Position numbers and translations under genes: made by a program. A stretch of 64,000 nt of DNA from Tolypocladium sp. Sup5 PDA-1 (lineage: Eukaryota; Ascomycota; Sordariomycetes; Hypocreales; Ophiocordycipitaceae), in contig JPHH03000006.1 of NCBI GenBank assembly GCA_000750105.3, forward strand, positions 682,001 through 746,000, written 5' to 3'. Every line of letters starts with the position of its first letter. Within the stretch, counting starts at the first letter, position 1. The notes under the pieces are model-generated. The model was not told the DNA's origin, did not search any database, and saw nothing but the letters and a program-made list of their open reading frames with translations. Of this stretch, positions 1-9,615 are shown piece by piece.

Positions 1-2024
1 CGCTCGCTCTTATCCCCGCGCCGAGCCTCTGGTGGTCGTCACGACCAGACTCGACAAGGAGATATTTGCCGTAAGGCCGACGATCCTGGGCAACTCGGTT
101 CTCGCTCCCCAGACGGAGGCGGTTCGGTCGGACAGGGCTCGGAAGACTATCCGAGGGGTGCGCAAGAGATTCTTCCACAACCTCGGGTGCAACAGGTCGT
201 GCATGTGTGCTTGCAAGCATCAAGGGGAAGCTTGATTCTGAGTCTGGTTGCCCAGAGCAGCGTAACTGGTGTCACAATCACACGGTGCTGGTCCTTAAGA
301 TGCGACGCCAACCAAGTTTGCCGATTGGAATCAAGCAGCATCGGAAACGCCCATGGAGTCTGCCAATCAGAGGCAGCTTGCGTGGCCAACGCGGTGCGTA
401 CTCGAAGGCAATCGACTCGCGACTGCGTCTTCGCATAAAGAATCTGTGTCTCTCATGAGATGCAACTCGACCGCTTCGGTCTTTGTACTCGTGCTTGATG
501 AGCTGCAGGTCGGTCCTGCAGATGACCCGTCAGATCTGCAAAGCAATGCCATGCAACAGATGAACGGCAAGGTGACAAGCCAACATTGAGCACATACCCC
601 TTGCGCTCATTCACGAGAATTGTCGCAAAGGGTAGCTCCACTTGATCGATAAGCTGAAATAACCAGAGCGCAAGGCTCATGTGAGAAAGCGTGAAATAAA
701 TAGAATCGGGCACGAACCGTTAATGCTGTGCGATAGATACGTTTCTGCAGTCATGCCACCTGTCGAAAAGCGGGGGGTGTATTGGCATATTATGAAGTCA
801 TCGTGGACGGTCATGAGATGTCGACCCTGATGCGCCCGGACCACGGCATAGCACATTGCGCTCAAACTTGGCTTCAAGCTTCTGGCAGGAAAACGACCAG
901 GAAAGAAAGAAAGCGATCCATAGTTCTCCGCTGCGGAACCTCAACTTTCACTACAGTATGCCACTTGGCTCTCGGTCCGTGCTCCGAACTCCCCGGGCTT
1001 CAACAACGTTGGATATATCTGCAAGGATATGCATCGCCATGGCCCAGCGCAATTAGCTTGTGTACGGCCCATTCCACCGGACCGATCTTGACGCGGCACT
1101 TGCCCTGCCATCACTCCACCTCAAGCGGCCATCAATGCTTCGATGTCGTTGGCGTCCATCGACGAGAACTTCTCCCCGCACCCCGGCGCACAACCTCAGC
1201 CGCCTCCGACGTCGTGATAGGGAACATTGACCCAGCTCGCCGGTTGACATGAGCCTGAATTATCGGCTCCCAGGGCAGCATTGCCAGCCGACGGCTACGG
1301 AGCAGGGTTCCACAGCCCCTACGCGTGCCAGTAACGACAGACAACCAATTCGAGTCAGTCTAGACTCCATCTCCGGAGCTCCATTGGCTCACGCGCAGCA
1401 CGGGCCCGGCAAGCCACCGCCGCTGTGCATTCATCAAGGCGACGGTTTCGGTACAGCCGTTGCGTGTGATACGTTGTTGGCCCGAGTCGCCCGACAAGGG
1501 CACCTGCATTTGCATTGGTAGCTGCATGTGTCGCGGAGCCTCGACTTCGGGTTCTCCCTGTCGCACCGCACGCAGGGTCCCGTGATGCTGATGGTCTATG
1601 CCGGACGTGGCCGTTTGGTTTGGTGCAAGATGGTGTCGAGCGAGTACGGGACGACTCCCCGAGAGCTGTGATTGGCGCGGCAGAGGCTGAGCCCAGCACG
1701 GGCTGTCGTCGGGCCTTGGTCCGCCGAATTTAGGCCCCGTGGTTGAAGGCGACCCCCACGGCATTGAACGAGACGCGGGGGAGTCGGAGGGTCATACTCG
1801 ACCTCTGGTGTCTGTATGTGCATGTATCTTGGGTATTAAAACCCCTTCTCCCGATATCTCCTCGCGGCCTGGAGATCATCTCAGATCCCCTTTAGCTTTA
1901 TTAACTGCTCATAATCAGCAACGCATTGCATCTCACCCAGAAGACGTCGGTGGTAGACCTTACCAGACTTTGGTTTACGTCATTACGAAGACAGCCGGGT
2001 GTCCAAGGCAGAACCCGCTTTGCC
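1..2024. other. Left-edge intergenic region, no gene supported
   Basis: No reading frame here shows a recognisable domain, a consistent chain of splice sites, or codon use like the neighbouring genes. The open frames on both strands are short, rich in Cys, Ser, Arg and Pro, and overlap each other in the way GC-rich noncoding DNA does. The last 200 bases hold a TATA-like core (1831-1845) and pyrimidine-rich DNA that probably belong to the lad1 promoter. The part left of about 1.7 kb may belong to a gene outside the window. Confidence 0.6.
1831..1845 (+). promoter_or_regulatory. TATA-like core promoter candidate for lad1
   Basis: The bases GGGTATTAAAACCCC form an AT core inside a G3/C3 imperfect palindrome, followed by a pyrimidine-rich run, about 180 bases before the lad1 start codon. 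This is the usual look of a fungal core promoter with a CT-rich start region. Two words matching the CreA consensus SYGGRG lie just upstream (1754-1759 on the minus strand, 1775-1780 on plus), but that consensus is short and two hits are near chance. The assignment is inference from position and sequence. Confidence 0.3.
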
Positions 2025-3225
2025 ATGCCTTCATCAGCAATTGACAGCGCCGCCGGCGCAGAAACCAGCGGCACCGCGGTTGCTTCGTCGTTGAAGCAAA
2101 ACATCGGAGTGTACACAAACCCAAAGCACAATCTGTGGATCAACGCGGCCGAGCCTAGCGCCGAGAGCGTCAAGACCGGCGCGGACCTGAAACCTGGCGA
2201 AGTTACCATCGCGATTCGGAGCACCGGCATTTGCGGGTGAGTTTGGCCTTCAAGTCAGTCCAGTCAGCACGGGCAGGGTCTAACAGAATCCCAGATCCGA
2301 CGTGCATTTCTGGCACGAGGGCTGCATTGGCCCCATGGTCGTCGAGGGCGACCACATCCTCGGCCACGAGTCTGCCGGAGACATCATCGCCGTGCATCCC
2401 TCGATCAAGAATCTTAAGGTCGGTGACCGTGTGGCCGTCGAGCCCAACATCATATGCAATGCCTGTGAGCCCTGCTTGACGGGTCGATACAACGGCTGCG
2501 AGAGTGTCGACTTTCTGTCGACTCCTCCGGTGCCCGGCCTGTTGCGCCGTTATGTCAACCATCCCGCCGTGTGGTGCCACAAGATCGGCAACATGTCCTA
2601 CGAGAATGGATCCATGCTTGAGCCTCTGAGCGTGGCGCTTGCCGGTATGCAGAGAGCCAAGATGCAGCTCGGCGACCCGGTCCTGGTCTGCGGCGCTGGC
2701 CCCATCGGATTGATCACCCTGCTCTGCTGTGCCGCGGCTGGCGCTTGCCCGCTTGTCATCACTGACATCTCGGAGAGCCGCCTGGCCTTTGCCAAAGAGC
2801 TGTGCCCTCGCGTCATCACTCACAAGGTCGAAAAACTGTATGCCGAAGACTCCGCAAAGGCCATCGTCAAGTCGTTTGGTGGTGTCGAGCCCGCTCTCGC
2901 CATGGAATGCACCGGTGTCGAGAGCAGCATCGCCGCTGCCATCTGGGCAACGAAATTCGGCGGCAAAGTATTCATCATCGGTGTCGGCAAGAACGAGATC
3001 AACATCCCCTTTATGCGGGCCAGCGTGCGCGAGGTCGACATCCAGCTCCAGTACCGATACTGCAACACCTGGCCGCGGGCCATCCGTCTCGTAGAGAGCG
3101 GTGTTATTGATTTGTCGAAACTTGTCACGCATCGATTTTCGCTGGAGGAGGCATTGAAAGCGTTTGAGACGTCGGCAGATCCCAAGAGCGGGGCTATCAA
3201 GGTCCAAATACAGAGCTTCGATTAG
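2025..3225 (+). CDS. lad1: L-arabinitol 4-dehydrogenase (zinc-dependent, NAD+)
   Basis: Two exons, 2025-2236 and 2295-3225, give 380 aa; the 58-nt intron (gtgagt...ccag) splits the Gly codon just after catalytic Cys70. The enzyme oxidises L-arabinitol to L-xylulose in fungal L-arabinose catabolism, with a possible side role in the D-galactose route; it is cytosolic. Visible features are the GroES-like N-terminal domain with catalytic zinc ligands Cys70, His95 and Glu96, structural zinc cysteines at 125, 128, 131 and 139, and a Rossmann motif GAGPIG at 204-209. The run after the structural zinc (FLSTPPVPGLLRRYVNHPAV) closely matches Neurospora LAD as I remember it, which favours LAD over xylitol or sorbitol dehydrogenase. 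The chosen ATG gives an N-terminus about 15-20 residues longer than some relatives, so a later start cannot be excluded. It lies in tandem with atp20. Confidence 0.94.
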
Positions 3226-3898
3226 CAGCGAGACGTGAGAAAGGGGCGGGACTTGATGGCAAACGATAATGCTCCATAGTAAAATGCAAAAAAAAAAAAA
3301 AAAAAAAGGCACCTATGCATCCGTGGGAAACCGGTTTTCTGAAGTGAAGTGCATCGTCACGCCAGACCGCAGTTGGGAGGCCGTCGCCGTTGGCCATTGT
3401 GATAGGCGTTTCACCCCGTACTGAGGACGAGTGAGAATACGTGCCTGAGATGTTCATCGCTGTACATCAAAGACATTGTAGCTTAGAGTATTGTTGTCGG
3501 ACAATCTCGAATCGTACGATGTTTCCACCTTTGCACAGGGCAAGAGCACGATGAGATGAGGAGGTTCAGGGGCAGCCGATAATAGTATGGCAGTCTAAGC
3601 TCCAGGGTACGTACTCCTTCACAAACCGCCGTGCCTGGCGGTTGCGCTTCCCAAACCGGTTAAGCGCCACTCAAACCACGCCGCTCGGCTTGGAATAACT
3701 CACCTCACGATTCTTCCCGAGCTTTTTTTCTCCCTCAGCCAGCCAGATCCCAGCCGACCCGAGCCCATCACCGCCGCCCTCTCGCAACCTCCCATCAATT
3801 GCGCCCCCGGCTCCAATTGCCCGACACCTCGCTCGCCCATTCGGAGCCCTTTCTCGCCCGCGACTCCGCCGAGGAAGCAAACGAACCCGCATAACACA
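3226..3898. other. lad1 3' region and atp20 promoter
   Basis: This 673-base gap holds the lad1 3' end, a 20-base A run at 3288-3307, and the 5' region of atp20, whose last 180 bases are pyrimidine-rich (for example the T-rich run near 3722). No gene is visible. Confidence 0.6.
3288..3307 (+). repeat. Homopolymer A tract (20 nt)
   Basis: Twenty consecutive A residues lie about 60 bases downstream of the lad1 stop codon. On the lad1 strand this resembles a genomic copy of a poly(A) tail or an A-rich 3' element, but no target-site duplication or retroposed gene body is visible beside it. The exact length may vary by slippage or sequencing. Confidence 0.8.
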
Positions 3899-4638
3899 AT
3901 GGCCGTGTCGTCGCTCGCCCGCCCCATGCTCCGTGCCCCGGCGCTGCGGATGGCCTCACGCCGATTCGAGAGCACCGCCGCCGGCAAGGCCGCCGAGGCC
4001 GCAAAGGACACCGCCGGCAAGGCCAAGGAGTACCAGGCCAAGGCCCAGCAGGGCCTGTCGCGCGTCACGAGCGCCGCCGGCCCGGCGATTGCGGGCGCCG
4101 CGAGGGGTGTCACCAGCGCGCTGGGCAAGATTGGCGGCCGGACGGGACGGTTCATTGCCTTTGTTGAGCGTATGTCTCTCTCTGCTGCTACTGCGATGTG
4201 TTGGGACAAGCAGTTGTGGTTCAATGGATGCAAGACTGACGTGCCGGCGCAGGACGAACCCCCATTGTCGTCTACTACTCCAAGGTCGGCCTCGAGATGA
4301 GCAAGCTCGTCTTCCAGGGCCAGAAGATGACCCCTCCGTAAGCACTCCCCTCGGAATATTCTCGCCATCTCTGGCAGCAATTGAGATTCTGACACACCTG
4401 AAACAGTTCAATGGGCACCTTCCAGACCTACTACCAGAACCTGTGGCGCTCCGTCCAGACCGGCTCCATCTTCCAGGCGCCCCAGAACCTCGTCCACCAG
4501 GTCCGCAACCTCAGCACCGCCCAGCTCGCCACCGGCGGCGTCATCGCCGCCGAGTGCCTGGGCTTCTTCACCGTCGGCGAGATGATTGGCCGTTTCAAGC
4601 TCGTCGGCTACCACGGCGAGGTTGGCCAGCACCACTAA
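3899..4638 (+). CDS. atp20: Mitochondrial F1Fo ATP synthase subunit g
   Basis: Three exons, 3899-4169, 4253-4337 and 4407-4638, give 195 aa. Subunit g is a small Fo subunit of the inner mitochondrial membrane that helps ATP synthase dimerise and shape cristae. The N-terminus is basic and lacks acids (ARPMLRAPALRMASRRFE), as in a mitochondrial targeting sequence. It is followed by an Ala/Lys-rich amphipathic stretch, then the family core RRTPIVVYYSKVGLEMSK and QTYYQNLWRSV, and a single C-terminal membrane segment (about 165-185) containing the GxxxG-like GGVIAAECLGFFTVGE. Introns carry standard gtatgt and gtaagc donors. A short exon 2 coding the YYSKVGLEMSKLVFQGQKM block joins cleanly in frame, which supports the model. 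Confidence 0.9.
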
Positions 4639-6535
4639 GCGCCCCTCCGCGGCGCAAGCACGAGTGGGAGAGTTTCCGTCGGGAGAGAGTGGATGGATAG
4701 ACATGAGAAGGGACTAAAATAGACGAGGTCCTGACCGGGCGATGCGTATTTGACGCTGGGCCTTGATGGGATATCGCTCTTGGGATGCGCCTTGGTTGGG
4801 GAGCAGAGTTGGCATGCGCGGCATCTTCTGCTCCTCATCACGGCACCTGTTCCGGGAGCAACTACCCGTTTTTTCATTTGTGATACTGTACATCAGATGC
4901 ATAGCTGCCATGGCGGTTCCGTTGTGCCAGCCGTGGGCAATCCAAGAGACATCCTCGGATGATGAAACCAACAATCCCTCTCACCATTGGTGGCATGAAG
5001 CGCTCTCTTGAATTTCATAAACAATCCTCATCATTCTCGTTTTCCATGCCATCCTTTCGGTCTTGCGCCCGTCGCCTCATTGACAACCACCCCGTCCGTC
5101 GCCTGCTAAGCCGGATACCTAGGTAAGGTAGTTCGCACCATACTTTACGGGCTTGTACTTTGTACAAGCTGGCTGTTGGTCGGTCCACGCCAGATGTGTT
5201 GGTCGCGTTCGCGAAGCAAAAAAACGCCAAAGTATTTTCCTTATTCATCCTATACCCTCTCGCGAGATACTGCACATGTCAAAATCAATTCACACCAGCC
5301 AGGCGCTCGATGCCTCGAAATGCCTGCCGTTGCCATCGCCGCGCGTGTAAGACACTGTTCCTACAGTGAGCAGCCGCCAAGAGTCCAGGCTCGGACAGAA
5401 AGCAAGCTCCCCAAAGAGGCTGCCTGTCAGCCTGTCAGCCGCCCTCCAGCGCAGCACATCCTCGCAAACACAGGGCAGCACCATCGGATGATTTAGGACT
5501 TCAACGACAAGAGCCATGCGAATTGTCGCTGGGCAAACGAGAATTTCTGGCAGCCGATAAAGTTGACGGCCAGCCAAGCTAGATACTATATCATGTTGTA
5601 CTATTTAGGCCAGATTGCGAATAAGGTCTGACCCACTGCCATGGCCCATGTCAGGGTCAATACGACGGCAACCATACTCGCCCAGAACGTCCGCTTTCAG
5701 CGCGATCCTTGTCCCTGATGTGGTATTTCATGATCGCACCCCAGACTCCGCCACGGTGCAAAGACGTGCATGAAGTGCACCAAATGTAAAAATCAAAAAC
5801 AAAGCTCCAACGCAACCCTGCCTCTCGCCGCCCAGGCTTGTCCAGTGGGGGTATCTCCAGCCCAGACCTTTTACAACATCCCCTGTAGCAACGTGTACAG
5901 GCAAACCTTCGGCGGACAAGCGAGGTTACACTCGCCATGCCTCCGCTCCCTTGAGAGAATTTTTGCCAGTCTGAGGTAACGCCATCCGCACGCGTACACC
6001 TTCGGGCGGTGGCGGCAGCCCCCACACCTGAGTGGAATTTGAAGAAGCCCAGCGTCAGCCGCATGATAGACTGACACTTGCCATCCCGTCGTCGAGTCGA
6101 TGCCACTGCAGGCAAGGAGCGGAACAAAAACGGAACTGGGCTGAGCCGTATGCAGATGCATGGGGGACATAACTGTCGCCTTGGAAAAGATATTAAAACC
6201 AGACTCCCTGCTGTTATTGCAAGCAGCCGCATAACAAATGCAAACATGGGGTATTGTATGTAACAGCGCCGGGAGCCGGGCATGCCAAAACTTGTTAATC
6301 ATGTGCTCTTGGAACTCTGAAAGTGTGTGGGTAGAAGTCTTGAAGCCCTTTGAGAGCTTGGCAGTGACCGACAGTGGCGAACCGGATAAGCGTGCCATCT
6401 TGATGCCTTGGTTATTCGAGGCGGCTGCACCGGGAGTGGGCAATGCCGTCGATCATCCAACGCTCCGATGCTCGCTCGTTAGGCTTGCCAATCAAGACTC
6501 GAGTCACCGACTGGCGAGCTCATTCTGCGCCTGTT
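4639..6535. other. Convergent intergenic region between atp20 and laeA
   Basis: The region holds the 3' ends of two genes transcribed towards each other. Several open frames occur on both strands (the longest, 208 codons, at 5657-6283 on minus), but none shows a recognisable fold, homopolymer-free hydrophobic pattern, or coherent splice model. One TACCTAGGTA palindrome lies at 5116-5125. No RNA gene is visible. Confidence 0.55.
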
Positions 6536-7885
6536 TCACATACGTCCAGGCTGCAGGGGATGGGCCGGCTTGGACATCTCTGTTGGAGCCTCGCTGGCAG
6601 CAGGTCGTCTGGCTGTCCAGATGTACCTGAAGGGGACATTAGCACAGGCATGATGGCTATCGGCCAGGCCAGAAAGGGTACTCACACAGTGCAGTAACCG
6701 TGAAATCGCAACTTAGTGTTCTCATCGACGACCCTGGCACAGAGGTCTTTAACGCTAGCGACGTCCATGTGTAGCCTCTCGACCATGGGCATCAAGCTCA
6801 TGGCCTCCAGACAATGTTTTAGTCCCATGTTAAACCACCTCGCTGTTCGTTGCACATGAGGATCGGGAGACCAAGGGTTCACGTAACATCTTATGGCTTG
6901 TTCCCTAAAGTCGACAAATCCGGTTTCTTCGATCATGCGCTTGGTTGCTTGCGGGAAAACTCTGCCGCTACGGTTGAAGAGATCCAAGCCCCTCAGAAAC
7001 TTGTCGGACCACTCCTTGAGCGCGGAGTTTTCGGGTATCTCGCCGCTTGGATCCCACTGAGGGACCCAGTCGATTTCGACATGTTCCATGGTGCCCGATC
7101 CGGGGGCCAAATGTCTGGTCCTACGTCAGCCTGTGAGAACCACAAGGGTTCTATCTGAGTGGTCGTACTGAAATATCTTGCGATATGTAGCAGGCCACAG
7201 ATCTGTCTGGATGCTGCCGAGGAGCATTCGAAGGTGGACCAGATCGCAGTCCCACAGTAGAGGATCCCATGAGGGCTCCTCAAGGTCAAACTGCATCGTT
7301 ATCATACCACGAGGTATCCTGAGGCTCGTAAGCAGCTGGGCGGCTGGCGGGTGCAAGCTCACTCACAAGGCGGGTTGGATGCGGTTGAGGTCTACAGCCA
7401 TAATCTCAGGGATGAGTTCCGATCTGGGTCAGGTCAGCCTCGAGTTGCGTGCGGGTGGTTTGCGGTAGAAGGGCATTACTCTTCGCAAACGTTAATAGCC
7501 CAGATTCCGGTCCCCGCCCCCAAATCCAAGATCCTGGCAGGCCGGCCGAAATTCAAAGGCCGCGTGCAGACGGCCTCGTCGCGAGCGATAAGGAAGAATT
7601 TGTGGAATATATCAAGCCTATTAAGCTCTTCCTGATAGACGCAATGTCAAAATCGGGATCACGCCATGAGCGAGCAGAGGTACTTACAGCATCGATTGGA
7701 AAGAGGTACTTTCGTGGCCTCCAAAGCCCATAGAATCGATCATGTGCCCAGAATCCCTGCAGCTGTTGCGCCTGCTGCGGCTGCTGTTGTTGCTGGCTCG
7801 GTGTACTGTCCACAGGTTAGCAGCCTGCTCTACCAGCGCAAACCGTAGCCCGTTCAGGAGGTGACACGCACGGAGTTTGAGACAT
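6536..7885 (-). CDS. laeA: LaeA-type methyltransferase, global regulator of secondary metabolism
   Basis: Seven exons on minus: 7885-7872, 7805-7688, 7631-7480, 7423-7367, 7318-7169, 7114-6686 and 6626-6536, giving 336 aa. The first 14-nt exon joins a CTAAC-branch intron to a Gln-rich N-terminus, then the family block FYGLWRPRKYLFPIDA. Motif I of class I SAM methyltransferases (LDLGAGTGIW) is at about 79-88, followed by AVDLNRIQPALIPRG, a QxDLEEP acidic motif, GTMEHVEIDW, and the C-terminal YIWTARRP typical of LaeA/Lae1. LaeA is nuclear, works with VeA and VelB in the velvet complex, and controls secondary metabolite clusters and development. Length and motif order fit a true LaeA better than the many LaeA-like methyltransferases, but orthology needs a tree. 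The exon 6 acceptor has an alternative at 7120 adding two residues; I chose 7114 because it restores the family's HLAPGSG. No metabolite genes lie nearby. Confidence 0.84.
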
Positions 7886-9260
7886 GGTCACCGCAGAGAA
7901 ATAACGTCGCCGACCAGCGAATATCTGGAATACCACAAGAGAACTTGGCTTGAGCTCGTTGACGCCCAACCAAGGCAATCAGACACTTGGTAGTCGGTGG
8001 TCTTGTATCAACGAACAACACAGGAACCCGATCTGAGGAGCAATTTCACCTGCAGCACACATTAGCGTCTTATAAGGGACTGTTTGAGGGAGGTGGGATA
8101 TAGGAGGTTCGGGTTTGCACCAGGTATGTGAACTGAACAGGGGGCACACGGGCGAGGCAGCACGCACACCGTTTGAAAGGTGTAGAGCGTGCCAGGCACC
8201 TCGAATAAGAGATTCTGAGTACCCACGACCCAACCACCTGTTGTGGAGGAGTGCCCGACTTGATCCAAGTTGCACGAAGCAGATAAAGCGGTCTGTGACA
8301 ATGAACAAGTGCAGTGCGGCAAGGGGGAGAAAAGACGCGCAGCGAGGGTAGATGGACTGGTGCTAGGCGTGCTCTGCACCAACTCGTACGAGTATGTATA
8401 ACCTGATGCACCAGGGACACTGGCCCAGACCAGATGGCGCCCTGGTATGGGGGACCGAGCTGAAACATGCATTATCCAGCACCACGGTCCCGGTAATTCA
8501 ACGGCAAGGAGCGGGACTCTGCATATCAGACTCTGGAGCTGTGCAGATGGTATGTTTGTTGGACGAGAAGTCGTGACATTGAAGAGGAATTGAGGAGAAA
8601 TTGAGGTACGAAAAGGGACAGGCAAGAGGTCGAGTTGGGGAAGAGAAATAGACAACTTACAAGAGGCTTAGCACAAGAGGCCTTTTGACCCCGAGAGCTT
8701 TGTTGACTGATGTCCAGCCCGAGGTGGCACGGGGCTTCGTGGTGGAGGAGCACCTTGTCAGAAGTTCGACAAGTCAAGGATTCGACAAGACCGTGTTCAG
8801 AGTCGAATTTTCGAGTTGCTTTTGCTGGCCAGACACACGATGGTCCCTCGTCCAACCTTGCTGGCTGGCTGCCAGTCTGTTCGATATCGGCGGCAAGGAG
8901 AGCCAGGTCCGGGTAGATGCTCAGAAGCAGCGGCGCATTGGACGACCCTGGACGTGAATTGGGGTTCATACAAGTGCTGAAAAAAGGATTGAGTGTGGAC
9001 GAGTCACACACGGGGCAATATGAAGAGTCCAAAACTGAAGCAAAACTTTGAGTGCGAGACAAAGATGGAGAAGAGTGCAGGCTGGGCGCGAGATGAGGAT
9101 GAGAGAGAGGTTGGAGAAGGGGTTTCGAGAAGACACGAGGGCAGGGGGAATGGCGGCTCTTAATATTGCCAAATATTGGGCAGGACTGTGTTATGTCTGT
9201 GTGGTGTGCGTGTGGTGTCGTCCCCAAGGGGAGAGCGGGAGTGAGGTGCGAGGTGCGTAG

Positions 9261-9276
9261 GAGCGAGCGAGCGAGC
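9261..9276. repeat. (GAGC)4 microsatellite
   Basis: Four perfect GAGC units are followed by a degenerate GCAAGC run. It lies in the region upstream of the laeA-type gene. Such repeats are common in fungal noncoding DNA. Confidence 0.85.
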
Positions 9277-9594
9277 AGGCGCAAGCGCAAGCGCCGAGAG
9301 GCGCCGCAATGAAGAAAGCGACGGGAGCTGGTACTTCGTACTTGGGTACCTCATCAAGCAATGGAGGCGACCTGGGAGGGTGACAGCGAGCCCAGGTCGA
9401 GGTGCAATCCAATGCCGTTGGGCCTAGTGGGAGCTGCTGGTCGCTGGCTGTGCCGCTGCTGCCATGAGGTCGCGGGGCTTGGGGCTTGGGCGGGCGCGGA
9501 TCCTGGACGGGGTGGCCTATGGTGAGGTCGGCCGAGTTTGACGTAGGCAGGCAGGTTAGGTTTCCTCGACGGTCGAGAAGGTTCAGTTGGAGTA

Positions 9595-9615
9595 GTGGTG
9601 GTGGTGGTGGTGGTG
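9595..9615. repeat. (GTG)7 microsatellite
   Basis: Seven perfect GTG units sit in gene-free DNA. On the minus strand the same tract would read as a run of CAC codons, which explains a short His-rich open frame there that I do not believe is a gene. Confidence 0.85.

Noticed and set aside
1754..1780. Two SYGGRG (CreA-type) words before lad1
   Set aside because: The six-base degenerate consensus is expected about once per 250 bases on two strands, so two copies are not evidence by themselves.
3288..3307. A20 run as evidence for a retroposed gene
   Set aside because: lad1 retains its intron and no target-site duplication is visible, so retroposition is not supported.
2203..3312. 369-codon minus frame over lad1
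   Set aside because: Antisense shadow of lad1, beginning in the poly-A tract (a run of Phe codons).
5657..6443. Overlapping minus frames of 190-208 codons downstream of laeA
   Set aside because: No domain and composition like noncoding DNA; most likely 3' flanking sequence.
8526..9290. 254-codon minus frame upstream of laeA
   Set aside because: Ser/Leu/Pro/His-rich from pyrimidine-rich DNA, crosses the candidate UTR intron, no domain; read as leader or promoter DNA.
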